The translations under genes were made by a program, and so were the position numbers. Positions 8,192-19,376 of a stretch of 64,000 nucleotides of DNA are shown here, one piece after another; position 1 is the stretch's first letter, and every line of letters starts with the position of its first letter. The notes under the pieces are model-generated. The model searched no databases. It was not told where the DNA came from and saw nothing but the letters and a program-made list of their open reading frames with translations. Source of the DNA: Streptomyces composti (lineage in GTDB: Bacteria; Actinomycetota; Actinomycetes; Streptomycetales; Streptomycetaceae); assembly GCF_012034205.1 (NCBI RefSeq), contig NZ_JAATEM010000023.1, positions 1 through 64,000 on the forward strand. Reading direction: 5' to 3'.

Positions 8192-8875
8192 GTGAGAAGC
8201 AGCGGCGACGGTACGGCGGGAGGTGCCCCCGGGCGCAGCCTCGGGGCGGGTGGGCCGTATCCTCCTCCCGGCTCCCGGCTGCGTTCGAGCATGGGCTATC
8301 CGGCCCAGAGCGGTACCGCCGCCCGCGCTCCGCAGCGGCCGACACCCGTGCCGGACAGCGGAGGGGCTGCGTCCATGGCGTCCGAGCAGATCGGCTATCG
8401 AGGGCCCACGGCCTGCGCCGCGGCCGGCATCACCTACCGGCAGCTCGACTACTGGGCCCGCACAGGGCTGGTCGAGCCGAGTGTGCGACCGGCTTACGGG
8501 TCGGGCACCCAGCGGCTCTACAGCTTCCGGGATGTCGTCGTCCTGAAGATCGTCAAGCGGTTCCTGGACACCGGGGTCTCGCTGCAGAACATCCGCACCG
8601 CCGTGCAGCATCTGCGTGAGCGCGGCTTCCGCGACCTTGAGCGGATGACGCTGATGAGCGACGGCGCGACGGTCTACGAGTGCACGTCGCCGGACGAGGT
8701 GCACGCCCTGCTGCAGGGCGGTCAGGGCATCTTCGGGATCGCCGTGGGCGTGGTGTGGCGGGACGTCGAGAGCGCCCTGTCCCAGCTGCACGGGGAGCGC
8801 ATCGACACCGGCGAGACGCTGATCGGCCACAACCCGGCCGACGAGCTGGCCCGCCGCCGCAACCGCGCGGTCTGA
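8192..8875 (+). CDS. MerR family transcriptional regulator (Rv1830-like)
   Basis: 227 residues: a Gly/Pro/Ser-rich N-terminal ~60 residues, then a MerR winged helix starting at GYRGPTACAAAGITYRQLDY with the YWARTGLVEPS recognition turn, then a dimerisation helix (VSLQNIRTAVQHLRERG) and a C-terminal effector-like region. It matches mycobacterial Rv1830 by motif and position. GTG 8192 follows GGAGG at 8182-8186; the upstream GTG 8114 lies within the promoter and is rejected. Targets unknown. Confidence 0.86.
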   Translation: MRSSGDGTAGGAPGRSLGAGGPYPPPGSRLRSSMGYPAQSGTAARAPQRPTPVPDSGGAASMASEQIGYRGPTACAAAGITYRQLDYWARTGLVEPSVRPAYGSGTQRLYSFRDVVVLKIVKRFLDTGVSLQNIRTAVQHLRERGFRDLERMTLMSDGATVYECTSPDEVHALLQGGQGIFGIAVGVVWRDVESALSQLHGERIDTGETLIGHNPADELARRRNRAV

Positions 8876-8910
8876 GGCGGTTGTCAGTGGCGTAGGGCAG
8901 CATCAAAGAC

Positions 8911-10548
8911 GTGAGGTCCGCGCCTACGATCCTGCATCTCGACATGGATGCCTTCTTCGCCTCGGTGGAGCAGGCGTCCAAGCCGAGCCTGCGCGGTAAG
9001 GCCGTGATCGTGGGCGGGCTGGGACCGCGTGGGGTGGTCGCCACCTGCTCCTACGAGGCCCGGGTCTTCGGCGTGCACTCCGCGATGCCCATGGCGCAGG
9101 CGCGGAGGCTCGCCCCGCACGCGGCGTATCTGGTGCCGCGGTTCGCCTTCTACCGGTCGATCAGCGAACAGGTCATGGAGCTGCTGCGGGCTCTTTCGCC
9201 GCTGGTGGAGCCGCTGAGCCTGGACGAGGCGTTCGTGGACCTGGAGGCCGGCGGGACGGCCTGGGACGAGCGTTCGGCGCGGCTGGCAGGCGCCAAGCTG
9301 CGCGCGGACATCCGGGAGGTCACCGGGCTGACCGGGTCGGTGGGGCTCGCGGCCTCCAAGATGCTCGCCAAGATCGCGTCCGAGCACGCCAAGCCGGACG
9401 GCCTGGCCGTGATCGAGCCCGGAACCGAGCGGGAGCTGCTGGCCCCTCTGCCCGTGCGTACGCTTCCCGGGGTGGGCCCGGCCACCGGTGACCATCTGCG
9501 CCGCGCCGGCATCCACACGGTCGGCGAGCTGGCCGAGGCCGGTGAGGACGAGCTGGTGCGGCTGCTCGGCAAGGCGCACGGACAGTCGCTCCACGCGATG
9601 GCGCTGGCGCGCGACGAGCGGCCGGTGGTGGCCGAGCGGGAGACCAAGTCGGTGTCCGTGGAGGACACCTACGACGTGGACATCCACGACCGGGTGCGGG
9701 TGGCGATGGAGGTGCGCCGGCTCGCCGACCGGTGCGTGCGCAGGCTACGCGCGGCCGGGCTGTCCGGCCGGACGATCGTGCTCAAGGTGCGCCGCTACGA
9801 CTTCTCCACGCTCACCCGGTCCGAGACACTGCGCGGCCCCACGGACGACCCGGCCGTGGTGCGGGAGGCGGCGGCGCGCCTGCTGGACTCCGTGGAGACC
9901 ACGGGCGGGGTCCGGCTGCTCGGCGTCGGCGTGAGCGGACTGGCCGACTTCACCCAGGAGGACCTCTTCGCACAGGCAGCGGGAGAGCGCGAGGAGGAGT
10001 CGCCGGACACCGGCGAACCGACGGCCGAGCCGGCCGAGGAGGCACCGGCACCCCCCGAGCGCAGCTGGGCCGCGGGCCACGACGTGCACCACGCCGAGTA
10101 CGGACACGGCTGGGTCCAGGGCAGCGGCCTCGGCCGCGTCACCGTGCGCTTCGAGACCCCGGACTCACCCCCGGGCCGCGTCCGCACCTTCCGCATCGAC
10201 GACCCGGCCCTCGAGCCGGCGGACCCGCTGCCGCTGGTGCCCCGAGGAGCGTCCCCCGCCTCCTCGGGAGCGTCCCCCGCCTCCTCGACAGCGAGGACCT
10301 GGCGTCCGGACGACGCGGGAACGGACGACGGCGCGGCGCCCGCGGGCGCCGCGCCGGATGACAAGACGGCGCCCGCCGGGACGACGTCGCACGGGGGTGC
10401 GGCGCCACCCGGTGAAACGGCGGCGGAGCCGGCCTCGGAGGTTGCCGGGGCGGGACGGCGGGAGCGTCAGGCCTGCTTGTCCTTGCCGGCGAGTTTGCCG
10501 AAGTCGCGGTCACGGAGCGGGGGCGGGGCGGCGACGTCCAGTCCGTAG
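8911..10548 (+). CDS. dinB: DNA polymerase IV (Y family)
   Basis: 545-residue translesion polymerase. Catalytic metal ligands are visible at D11 (LHLDMD), D105 and E106 (SLDEAF). YSYEAR-type finger residues, the helix-hairpin-helix thumb (TLPGVGPATGDHLRRAGI) and the little-finger domain follow to about residue 350. The last ~190 residues are an unusual long Ala/Pro/Gly-rich tail with an imperfect repeat of a PRGASPASSG unit, and no clear beta-clamp motif was recognised. The 3' end overlaps the convergent PRC-barrel gene by 82 bp. The start GTG 8911 has no Shine-Dalgarno sequence. No LexA box was recognised upstream. Confidence 0.92.
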   Translation: MRSAPTILHLDMDAFFASVEQASKPSLRGKAVIVGGLGPRGVVATCSYEARVFGVHSAMPMAQARRLAPHAAYLVPRFAFYRSISEQVMELLRALSPLVEPLSLDEAFVDLEAGGTAWDERSARLAGAKLRADIREVTGLTGSVGLAASKMLAKIASEHAKPDGLAVIEPGTERELLAPLPVRTLPGVGPATGDHLRRAGIHTVGELAEAGEDELVRLLGKAHGQSLHAMALARDERPVVAERETKSVSVEDTYDVDIHDRVRVAMEVRRLADRCVRRLRAAGLSGRTIVLKVRRYDFSTLTRSETLRGPTDDPAVVREAAARLLDSVETTGGVRLLGVGVSGLADFTQEDLFAQAAGEREEESPDTGEPTAEPAEEAPAPPERSWAAGHDVHHAEYGHGWVQGSGLGRVTVRFETPDSPPGRVRTFRIDDPALEPADPLPLVPRGASPASSGASPASSTARTWRPDDAGTDDGAAPAGAAPDDKTAPAGTTSHGGAAPPGETAAEPASEVAGAGRRERQACLSLPASLPKSRSRSGGGAATSSP

Positions 10549-10841
10549 TGGTGGTAGAGCTGGAGCTCCTGCTCCGGGGAGAGGTGACGGCCCACGCCGA
10601 AGTCGGGGGCGTCCTTGATCAGGGCGCGGTCGTAGGGCACGTGGAGGGCGCCGTCGATCAGCTCGCTCGGTTCCAGGGGAACGAACGCGTCCCTGCTGAA
10701 CAGGCCGGTGCGTATCGCCGCCCACTCGGGTACGCCGGTGGCGTCGTCGAGATACACCTCGTCGACCGTGCCGATGCGGTTTCCGTCGCGGTCGAACGCC
10801 TTGCGGCCGATCAGGTTGCGCGGATCGATGTCGGTGTCCAC
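10467..10841 (-). CDS. PRC-barrel domain protein
   Basis: 124 residues with one PRC-barrel domain: the N-terminal NLIGRKAFDRDGNRIGTVDE strand pattern followed by DDATGVPEWAAIRTGLF. PRC barrels are small beta domains found in photosynthetic reaction-centre H subunits, RimM and stress proteins; here probably stress-associated, but that is not shown. The GTG at 10841 (minus strand) follows GGAGGGG with 6-nt spacing, which fixes the start. It is divergent from the glycine riboswitch of gcvP and convergent with dinB. Confidence 0.86.
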   Translation of the reverse strand: MDTDIDPRNLIGRKAFDRDGNRIGTVDEVYLDDATGVPEWAAIRTGLFSRDAFVPLEPSELIDGALHVPYDRALIKDAPDFGVGRHLSPEQELQLYHHYGLDVAAPPPLRDRDFGKLAGKDKQA

Positions 10842-10978
10842 GGGCCACCCCTCCACTGGTCGCAAAACTCATCCGTAAGTACTACAAAAAGGCACAAACG
10901 GTGCAGCGGCCACTCGGAGGTTCCCGGCCAGGGCCCGGCCTTGCCCTCGCTGGTACGCTGGCAGACGGCTGCTGACCC

Positions 10979-11180
10979 CGTGCGGGAGAGTCCTCCAGGC
11001 CCCACTGGAGGCGCCGAAGGAGCAAATCCTCCCCGGAATCTCTCAGGCCCACGTACCGCACGGACGAGGTCACTCTGGAAAGCAGGGCGGGTGTCACGGC
11101 TTCCGCTCTCACCGACGGTGAAAGCCGGGTCCCTTACGGCGATCCGGTGAAGCTCTCAGGTCGAGATGACAGAGGGGGAG
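10979..11180 (+). promoter_or_regulatory. Tandem glycine riboswitch upstream of gcvP
   Basis: Two glycine aptamers in series. Aptamer I: P1 CGTGCGG (10979-10985) pairs with CCGCACG (11056-11062), enclosing GGGAGAG, GCCGAAGGAGCAA and the diagnostic CGGAATCTCTCAGGCCC. Aptamer II (about 11065-11180) has CACTCTGGAAAGC, CCGACGGTGAAAG, GGTGAAGCTCTCAGG and a closing CAGAGGGGGA. Tandem glycine aptamers bind glycine and usually switch on glycine-cleavage genes when glycine is abundant; gcvP starts 62 nt downstream. The expression platform is not obvious: I see no U-tract terminator before the start codon, so translational or noncanonical control is possible. Confidence 0.93.
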
Positions 11181-11241
11181 GCCGTCCGGGCACCCGCGCC
11201 GTGGTGCCCCTCGAAGGTCGTCAGACCAGGAGGCCTCCGCA

Positions 11242-14127
<2,886 letters not shown>

Positions 14128-14146
14128 CGACCGGCGTCCGAGAACA

Positions 14147-14197
14147 GTGAAAGGGGCTCCGCCCCGGCCGCACGGCCGGGGCGGAGCCCCATTTCAC
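14147..14197. terminator. Strong bidirectional terminator after gcvP
   Basis: A perfect 18-bp GC-rich inverted repeat (14153-14170 with 14173-14190) is extended by GTGAAA/TTTCAC on the outside. It lies between convergent gcvP and the TOBE protein and probably serves both. Confidence 0.85.
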
Positions 14198-14219
14198 GTC
14201 CGGACCGGCCGGAGGCCGG

Positions 14220-14615
14220 TCATGCGCGGTCGATATGGACGTTTGTCGACTTCACACGGGCCGTGGCCTCCATACCGACCTCCAGGCCCAGGTCCTCGAC
14301 CGCCTCCCGGGTCAGCAGGGAGACCAGCCGGTGCGGGCCGGCCTGGATCTCCACCTGGGCGGCGACGTCACCGAGCTTGATCGCGGTGACGATGCCGGGG
14401 AAGGCGTTGCGGGCCGAGGTGTAGGAGGTGCCCTCCTCGGCGGCGGTCGAGCGGGCGAGTTCGACCGAGAAGGCGGCCAGGTCGCGCCCGTCGATCAGGC
14501 GTCGGCCGTTCTCGTCGCGGTGGGTGGTGAGGCGCCCGGCGTCGGCCCAGCGACGGGCCGTGTCCGGGCTGACGCCGAGCAGCCGCGCTGCCTGGCCGAT
14601 CGTGTAGGACTGCAT
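14220..14615 (-). CDS. HTH/TOBE (molybdopterin-type) binding protein
   Basis: 131 residues: an N-terminal excisionase/MerR-like helix-turn-helix (YTIGQAARLLGVSPDTARRW) and a C-terminal TOBE/Mop-like domain (about 68-131) that in relatives binds molybdate or other oxyanions (NAFPGIVTAIKLGDVAAQVEI, ARVKSTNVHID). This is the compact molbindin-with-HTH regulator found next to modABC in many actinobacteria; no mod genes are near here. The ATG at 14615 lies 7 nt after TATCGT on the minus strand, so it is probably leaderless. Confidence 0.82.
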   Translation of the reverse strand: MQSYTIGQAARLLGVSPDTARRWADAGRLTTHRDENGRRLIDGRDLAAFSVELARSTAAEEGTSYTSARNAFPGIVTAIKLGDVAAQVEIQAGPHRLVSLLTREAVEDLGLEVGMEATARVKSTNVHIDRA

Positions 14616-14713
14616 GCCGATCACGATAGGCCGCGGGGAACCGGTGGCGGCCCGGTACCGGTCCGGTGACGGGCTGCACCGCCCGAGGCGTCCGGAACGT
14701 TCGCTCGAAGATC

Positions 14714-14724
14714 CGAAAGTTTCG
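14714..14724. promoter_or_regulatory. Palindromic operator, copy 1 (CGAAA-G-TTTCG)
   Basis: An 11-bp perfect palindrome of the CGAA-N-TTCG type used by LacI-family sugar repressors such as BxlR. It lies about 70 bp upstream of the ABC importer promoter and has a near-identical partner at 14852. Confidence 0.6.
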
Positions 14725-14790
14725 TCCGCTCGGGGCTGCGACCTGGCGGATGCGAGTCCCGCTGGCCGCAGATTTGCCCTGCACAAGGTC

Positions 14791-14820
14791 TTGCCACCCT
14801 TTGGTGGCTGTCTCTAGGGT
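14791..14820 (+). promoter_or_regulatory. Promoter of the sugar ABC importer operon
   Basis: TTGCCA (14791-14796), 18-bp spacer, TAGGGT (14815-14820). The spacer holds a 6-bp inverted repeat GCCACC/GGTGGC (14793-14808). Predicted start near 14827, so the operator at 14852 is in the 5' leader. Confidence 0.65.
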
Positions 14821-14851
14821 GCGGCAACAACGCATGTTTCTGGATCTCGAC

Positions 14852-14862
14852 CGAAACTTTCG
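14852..14862. promoter_or_regulatory. Palindromic operator, copy 2 (CGAAA-C-TTTCG)
   Basis: Second 11-bp palindrome with the same arms as the one at 14714, about 25 nt downstream of the predicted transcription start: a typical position for a repressor roadblock. No LacI-family gene is present in the window, so the regulator must act from elsewhere. Confidence 0.65.
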
Positions 14863-14915
14863 ACAGCGGGGCGGGTGCACGGACAGCCGCCCCCTACCCT
14901 CAAGGAGCGCATGAC

Positions 14916-16208
14916 ATGGGCGACCCGGCACTGTCCCGCCGCGGCTTCCTGGCGGCCTCCGCCGCGGCCGGTCTGGGTATCACCGCACTGAGCGGCTGCG
15001 GCGGCGACTCGGACGGAGGGTCGTCGGGGACGACCACGATCGAGTGGTGGAACATCTCCACCACCGAGCCCACCAAGACCGTCTGGGCCGCCCTGGCCAA
15101 GAAGTTCGAGGCGCAGAACCCCAAGGTCAAGATAAAGATCGTCCAGCTCGAGAACGACGCCTACAAGGCGAAGATGACCGCGCTGACCTCCTCCGGGAAG
15201 CTGCCGGACATCTTCCACACCTGGGGCGGCGGTGTGCTCAAGCAGCAGGTCGACGCCGGGCTGGTCGAGGACCTCACCGACCGCACCAAGGACTTCTCCG
15301 AGGGCCTGCTGCCCGTCGCCAAGGAGCCCTACCTGCTGGACGACAAGCTCTACGGCATCCCCTTCGACATCGGGATGGTCGGCTTCTGGTACAACAAGGC
15401 GCTCTTCAAGAAGGCCGGCATCGGTGAGCCGCCCACCACCTGGAACGGATTCCTCGACGCCGTGCGCAAGCTGAAGTCCGCCGGCGTCACCCCGCTCGCC
15501 CTGGCTGGCAAGGAGACCTGGACCGCCATGTACTACTGGGCGTACCTGGCGATGCGCACGGCCGGCATCGACGCCCTCGCCAAGGCCAACGAGGAGAAGG
15601 ACTTCACCGGCCCCGGATTCGTGGAAGCCGGCGAGCACTTGAAGGAGCTCGTGGCTCTGCAGCCGTTCCAGAAGGGCTTCCTGGGCGCCTCCTACTCCAC
15701 GCCCACCGGCCAGGCCGCCACCGTCGGCAACGGCAGGGCGGCGATGGAGCTCATGGGGCAGTGGGCGCCGGTGGTGCAGTCCGACGCGGGCAAGGGGCTC
15801 GGCGACGACCTCGGCTTCTTCCCCTTCCCCGCGGTCGAGGGCGGAAAGGGCAGCATCACCGAGGTGTTCGGCGGAGGCGGGGGACACGCGCTGCGGCGCG
15901 GCGCACCGCAGGCCGCCGTCGACTTCCTGAAGTTCTTCGCCTCCGAGACCACGGACCGCGAACTGGTGAAGAAGACCGGCGTCCTGCCGGTGGTCCCCGC
16001 GGCCGAGGAGGCGCTGACCGACCGCAATCTCCAGGCCGTGCAGAAGCAGCTCAAGAGCGCCACCGGCTTCCAGCTCTACCTCGACCAGGCCTATGCCCCC
16101 GCCCTCGGCCAGGAGATCAACGACTCGGTGGGCGCGCTGATCGCCGGGTCCAAGTCCCCCGAGCAGGTCGCCCAGTCGATCACGAAGACCGCGAAGGAAG
16201 AGCAGTAG
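14916..16208 (+). CDS. Sugar ABC transporter substrate-binding lipoprotein
   Basis: 430-residue extracellular solute-binding protein of the family-1 (carbohydrate) type. The twin-arginine signal SRRGFL and lipobox LSGC (lipidated C28) indicate Tat export followed by lipidation, common in Streptomyces. WYNKALFKKAGI, PPTTWNGFLDAVRKL and the GKLPDIFHTWGGG stretch are family signatures. ATG 14916 has AAGGAG 8 nt upstream. It is the first gene of a three-gene importer operon with two permeases. No ATPase is encoded, as usual for Streptomyces importers that share MsiK. The palindromes upstream suggest xylo- or other oligosaccharide substrates; this is inference. Confidence 0.92.
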   Translation: MGDPALSRRGFLAASAAAGLGITALSGCGGDSDGGSSGTTTIEWWNISTTEPTKTVWAALAKKFEAQNPKVKIKIVQLENDAYKAKMTALTSSGKLPDIFHTWGGGVLKQQVDAGLVEDLTDRTKDFSEGLLPVAKEPYLLDDKLYGIPFDIGMVGFWYNKALFKKAGIGEPPTTWNGFLDAVRKLKSAGVTPLALAGKETWTAMYYWAYLAMRTAGIDALAKANEEKDFTGPGFVEAGEHLKELVALQPFQKGFLGASYSTPTGQAATVGNGRAAMELMGQWAPVVQSDAGKGLGDDLGFFPFPAVEGGKGSITEVFGGGGGHALRRGAPQAAVDFLKFFASETTDRELVKKTGVLPVVPAAEEALTDRNLQAVQKQLKSATGFQLYLDQAYAPALGQEINDSVGALIAGSKSPEQVAQSITKTAKEEQ

Positions 16209-16214
16209 CCGTCG

Positions 16215-17213
16215 ATGACCTCCACGTTCCCGCCGGTGGAGAAGACCGGCACCCGGACCGACCCGCCGCCCTCGCCCCGCTCCGCGGTGCGCGGGCGCCG
16301 GCGGCAGCGCACCCGGAACTGGCTCACCGCCGTCGGCTTCCAGGTGCCCGCGCTGCTGCTGTTCGCCGCGCTGGTGCTGCTGCCGATCCTGTTCGCCGGC
16401 TACGCAGCCTTCTTCCGCTGGGGCGGCTTCGGCATGCCGTCCGACTACATCGGCGGCGAGAACTTCACCCGGCTGTTCAAGGACCCGGTGTTCCTGGGCG
16501 ACCTGTGGCGGTGCTTCCTGCTGGTCGCGCTGTCGCTGGCGCTGCAGCTGCCGTTCGCGCTCGCCCTGGCCGTGATGCTCAATCAGCGCATGCGCGGCCG
16601 GGCGGTGTACCGGATGCTGTTCTTCGCCCCGTACGTGCTGTCCGAGGCGATCACCGGTGTGCTGTTCGCCATGATCTTCGCGCCCGGCGACGGGCTCGCC
16701 GACCAGCTCCTCGGCAAGGTGGGCCTGGAGGGGCTGGGCGGTGAATGGTTCGCCGACCCCGACATGGTGATGGCGACGCTGTTCCTGGTGATGACCTGGA
16801 AGTACTTCGGCTTCCACATGATGCTCTACCTGGCCGGGCTCCAGGCCGTGCCGAAGGAGCTGACCGAGGCCGCGCTGATCGACGGGGCGGGGCCCTGGCA
16901 GCGCTTCCGCAATGTCACCCTGCCGCTGCTCGCGCCGACGATCAGGATCAGCGTGTTCCTGTCGGTGATCGGGGCCATCCAGCTGTTCGACCTGGTATGG
17001 GTGATCACCCAGGGCGGACCCGACCACCATTCCGAGACGATGGCCGTGACCATGTTCCAGTACGGCTTCAAGCGCTACCAGGTCGGCTACGCCAGCGCGA
17101 TCAGCGTGGTCATGTTCGGCATCAGCCTCGTCTTCGCCCTCGCCTACCAGCGGTTCGTCCTGCGCCGGGACCTGGAGGGTGCCACCACGACCATGCGCGG
17201 AGGTGTGAAGTGA
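16215..17213 (+). CDS. Sugar ABC transporter permease (MalF-type)
   Basis: 332 residues: a ~40-residue cytoplasmic tail, then six predicted transmembrane helices and the binding-protein-dependent permease signature (EAALIDGAGPWQRFRNVTLPLL, near 214-236) that contacts the ATPase. It starts 6 bp after the binding protein and overlaps the second permease by 4 bp (GTGA), so the importer is one operon. Confidence 0.94.
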   Translation: MTSTFPPVEKTGTRTDPPPSPRSAVRGRRRQRTRNWLTAVGFQVPALLLFAALVLLPILFAGYAAFFRWGGFGMPSDYIGGENFTRLFKDPVFLGDLWRCFLLVALSLALQLPFALALAVMLNQRMRGRAVYRMLFFAPYVLSEAITGVLFAMIFAPGDGLADQLLGKVGLEGLGGEWFADPDMVMATLFLVMTWKYFGFHMMLYLAGLQAVPKELTEAALIDGAGPWQRFRNVTLPLLAPTIRISVFLSVIGAIQLFDLVWVITQGGPDHHSETMAVTMFQYGFKRYQVGYASAISVVMFGISLVFALAYQRFVLRRDLEGATTTMRGGVK

Positions 17214-18124
17214 CCCTCGCAGAGAAGTCTGCGAAGAGGCCCACGGACAAGTCCGTGGGGAAGCGCAGCCCTGACACCCGGGGCGGGCCCCGGTCCCCGC
17301 GCAGCCGCTTCCTGCGGTCGCTGCCGCTGCACGTGGTGCTGATCGTGGTGGGCGCGGTCATGGCGGTACCGCTGCTGTACGCCGTGCTCTCCGGCTTCAA
17401 GTCCACCGACCAGCTCTCCCGCAACCCCGTCGGGCTGCCCGACCCGTGGGTGGGTTCCAACTACTCCGGCATCCTGGCCTCCACGGACTTCTGGCGGCTG
17501 GTCGGCAACAGCACCTTCATCGCGATCGCCACGGCGCTGCTGGTGGTCGCGGTGTCGGCACTGGCCGCGTTCTCCTTCGCGCGATTCGCCTTCCGGGGGC
17601 GGGAGGTGCTGTTCACCCTGTTCACCATGGGGCTGATGTTCCCGTTCGCGGTGGCCGCGCTGCCGCTGTTCCTGCTGCTGCGCGCCATGGGCCTGCTGGA
17701 CAACCCGCTGGGGGTGATCCTTCCGCAGGCCGCCTTCGGGCTGCCGATGACCATCATCATCCTGCGGGGCTTCTTCCGGCAGATCCCCGGGGAGCTGGAG
17801 GAGGCGGCCACGCTCGACGGCTGCGGTCCTTTCGGCTTCTTCTGGCGGGTCCTGCTACCGATGGCCAGGCCGGCCCTGGGCACGGTCTCGGTGCTCGCCG
17901 TGGTCACCAGCTGGAACAACTTCTTCCTGCCGCTGCTGGTGTTCACCGAGTCCACCTGGTGGACCATCCCGATCGGCGTGCAGCAGTTCCAGGGGCAGTA
18001 CTCGGCGGACACCGCGCGGGTGTTCGCCTATCTGGTGCTGGCCATGGTTCCCGCGCTGGCCTTCTACTCGGTGGCCGAGCGGCAGCTCGTCGGCGGTCTC
18101 ACCGCGGGCGCGACGAAGGGGTGA
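17210..18124 (+). CDS. Sugar ABC transporter permease (MalG-type)
   Basis: 304 residues: a charged N-terminal tail of ~35, six predicted transmembrane helices, and the EAA loop (EEAATLDGCGPFGFFWRVLL). GTG 17210 overlaps the previous stop and has GGAGG at 17199-17203 with 6-nt spacing, which is much better than any upstream in-frame start. No glycoside hydrolase follows; a terminator does. Confidence 0.94.
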   Translation: MTLAEKSAKRPTDKSVGKRSPDTRGGPRSPRSRFLRSLPLHVVLIVVGAVMAVPLLYAVLSGFKSTDQLSRNPVGLPDPWVGSNYSGILASTDFWRLVGNSTFIAIATALLVVAVSALAAFSFARFAFRGREVLFTLFTMGLMFPFAVAALPLFLLLRAMGLLDNPLGVILPQAAFGLPMTIIILRGFFRQIPGELEEAATLDGCGPFGFFWRVLLPMARPALGTVSVLAVVTSWNNFFLPLLVFTESTWWTIPIGVQQFQGQYSADTARVFAYLVLAMVPALAFYSVAERQLVGGLTAGATKG

Positions 18125-18211
18125 CCGGGCTTCCCCGAAGCGCCCGCAGCCGTGCCGTCACCGCTTCCCGGCGGTCGCGTCACGGTGAGTGAAGAGGGCC
18201 TGACACGCGTC

Positions 18212-18248
18212 GGGGCCGGTCCGCATGAAGCTGATGCGGGCCGGCCCC
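18212..18248. terminator. Bidirectional terminator
   Basis: A 15-bp stem (18212-18226 with 18234-18248, one G-T pair) and 7-nt loop between the permease and the convergent DUF5999 gene. Confidence 0.8.
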
Positions 18249-18271
18249 TCGTGGTCCCCGGGCGGGGTCGC

Positions 18272-18478
18272 TCAGGCGGTGGTCATCACCTGGGCGGTGC
18301 TCCGCGGACGCTGTGGCGCGATGATCCTGCCGTCGGGCAGGAGTTCACCGGTGTCCTCGAAGAGCACGACACCGTTGCACAGCAGGCTCCAGCCCTGCTC
18401 CGGGTGGTGCGCCACGAGACGGGCGGATTCCCGGTCGGCGGAGTCTGCTGAGGGGCACGGTGGCTGGTGCTGGCACAT
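18272..18478 (-). CDS. DUF5999 family small protein
   Basis: 68 residues beginning MCQHQPPCPSADSADRE and containing HPEQGWSLLCNGVVLFEDTG, the recognisable DUF5999 pattern of streptomycetes. Three cysteines and two histidines in the first 40 residues could bind a metal, but no function is known. The ATG at 18478 has GAGAGAA 7-8 nt upstream; a longer in-frame reading reaches 18658 but lacks the family pattern upstream of this Met. It is monocistronic, with a shared terminator at its 3' end. Confidence 0.8.
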   Translation of the reverse strand: MCQHQPPCPSADSADRESARLVAHHPEQGWSLLCNGVVLFEDTGELLPDGRIIAPQRPRSTAQVMTTA

Positions 18479-18735
18479 GGCTGGGTTCTCTCGCTCTGTG
18501 GTGACCTGTGGGTCGGCTGTCGTGTCAGTTGCGCGGCTTGAAGCGTCGTTCATGGCCGCCCCCCGTTGTGATAAGTCGGTCGGAACCAGTGTTGCCCCAT
18601 GGACGGTTTTCCGCAGGCATTTCGCGGCACCGCCCCTCACCAGTTCATGACGTGTCACCCGCGCGGACGGTTCAGCCCAACTGCACTGTCACTTCGGGTG
18701 GTTCTCGGTGACCGGATAGGGCTAGTCCGGCCCCG
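18479..18735. other. Intergenic upstream region of the DUF5999 gene
   Basis: About 260 bp of lower GC content, probably the promoter region of the minus-strand DUF5999 gene. I could not identify a convincing -35/-10 pair and see no coding pattern on either strand. Confidence 0.4.
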
Positions 18736-18775
18736 CGGGACGCTCTGCGCACCCAGCCGTGCACAGAGCGTCCCG
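18736..18775. terminator. Terminator hairpin after the 18792 gene
   Basis: A perfect 12-bp inverted repeat CGGGACGCTCTG / CAGAGCGTCCCG (18736-18747 and 18764-18775) lies immediately beyond the stop of the minus-strand gene that ends at 18792. Confidence 0.75.
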
Positions 18776-18791
18776 AGGCGTGCAGCCGTGG

Positions 18792-19376
18792 TCAGGCCGG
18801 GGATCCGAGCAGGCGGGTGGGCGTCACGCGCAGGGTCAGCACCGGCAGGAGCTCGGCGACCCGGTGCGGGCGGTGTGCGGCGATGCCGGGCGGCGCCGGG
18901 GCGAGCGGGACGAGCAGATCGGTGGCGGCCGGGTGGCCGGTGGCGCCGTCCGCCGCCGTGTCGCCGTGCAGCCAGAGGGTCAGCATGTACAGGCCGGGCA
19001 CCGACAGCAGCCGGGGCTGATACGGCTGCGCCATGGCCTCGGCCTGGCGCACCGCCAGCTCGGTGGAGGCGATGTACGGGCCCTCGAAGAACCGGGAGAA
19101 GGTCCAGCCGTCGGGGGTGAGCACCGCGTCCGCGGCGGCCACCGCCCGCTCGCCGCCGCGGATCAGGAAGCGCCAGCCGGCCAGCCGGGTCGCGGAGACG
19201 CCCTCGGCGGTGATCCGGTCGAGCACGTGCACGGGCAGCGGCAGCTCGGGCGTGAGCGGTCCCTGCGCGGCCGGCAGGGACGGTGTCCGGGCCTCGCGGA
19301 CCGCGGTGGGGGAGGAGAGCGCGGTCAGGACGGAACGCAGTGCGGGCGCGGGAGCCTGGGGGACATGCAGCGGCAT
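18792..19376 (-). CDS. Conserved hypothetical protein of unknown function
   Basis: 194 residues, rich in Ala, Pro and Leu; no signal peptide, membrane helix or known domain recognised. The middle (RLAGWRFLIRGGERAVAAAD, FSRFFEGPYIASTELAVRQAE) looks like a folded alpha/beta core. The minus-strand ATG at 19376 has GAGAGG about 9 nt upstream. Third-position GC is high across the frame, which supports a real gene. Monocistronic, with its own terminator. Confidence 0.65.
   Translation of the reverse strand: MPLHVPQAPAPALRSVLTALSSPTAVREARTPSLPAAQGPLTPELPLPVHVLDRITAEGVSATRLAGWRFLIRGGERAVAAADAVLTPDGWTFSRFFEGPYIASTELAVRQAEAMAQPYQPRLLSVPGLYMLTLWLHGDTAADGATGHPAATDLLVPLAPAPPGIAAHRPHRVAELLPVLTLRVTPTRLLGSPA

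Noticed and set aside
18225..18650. Plus-strand ORF in the DUF5999 region
   Set aside because: It is antisense to the DUF5999 gene, which has the recognisable protein pattern and ribosome site.
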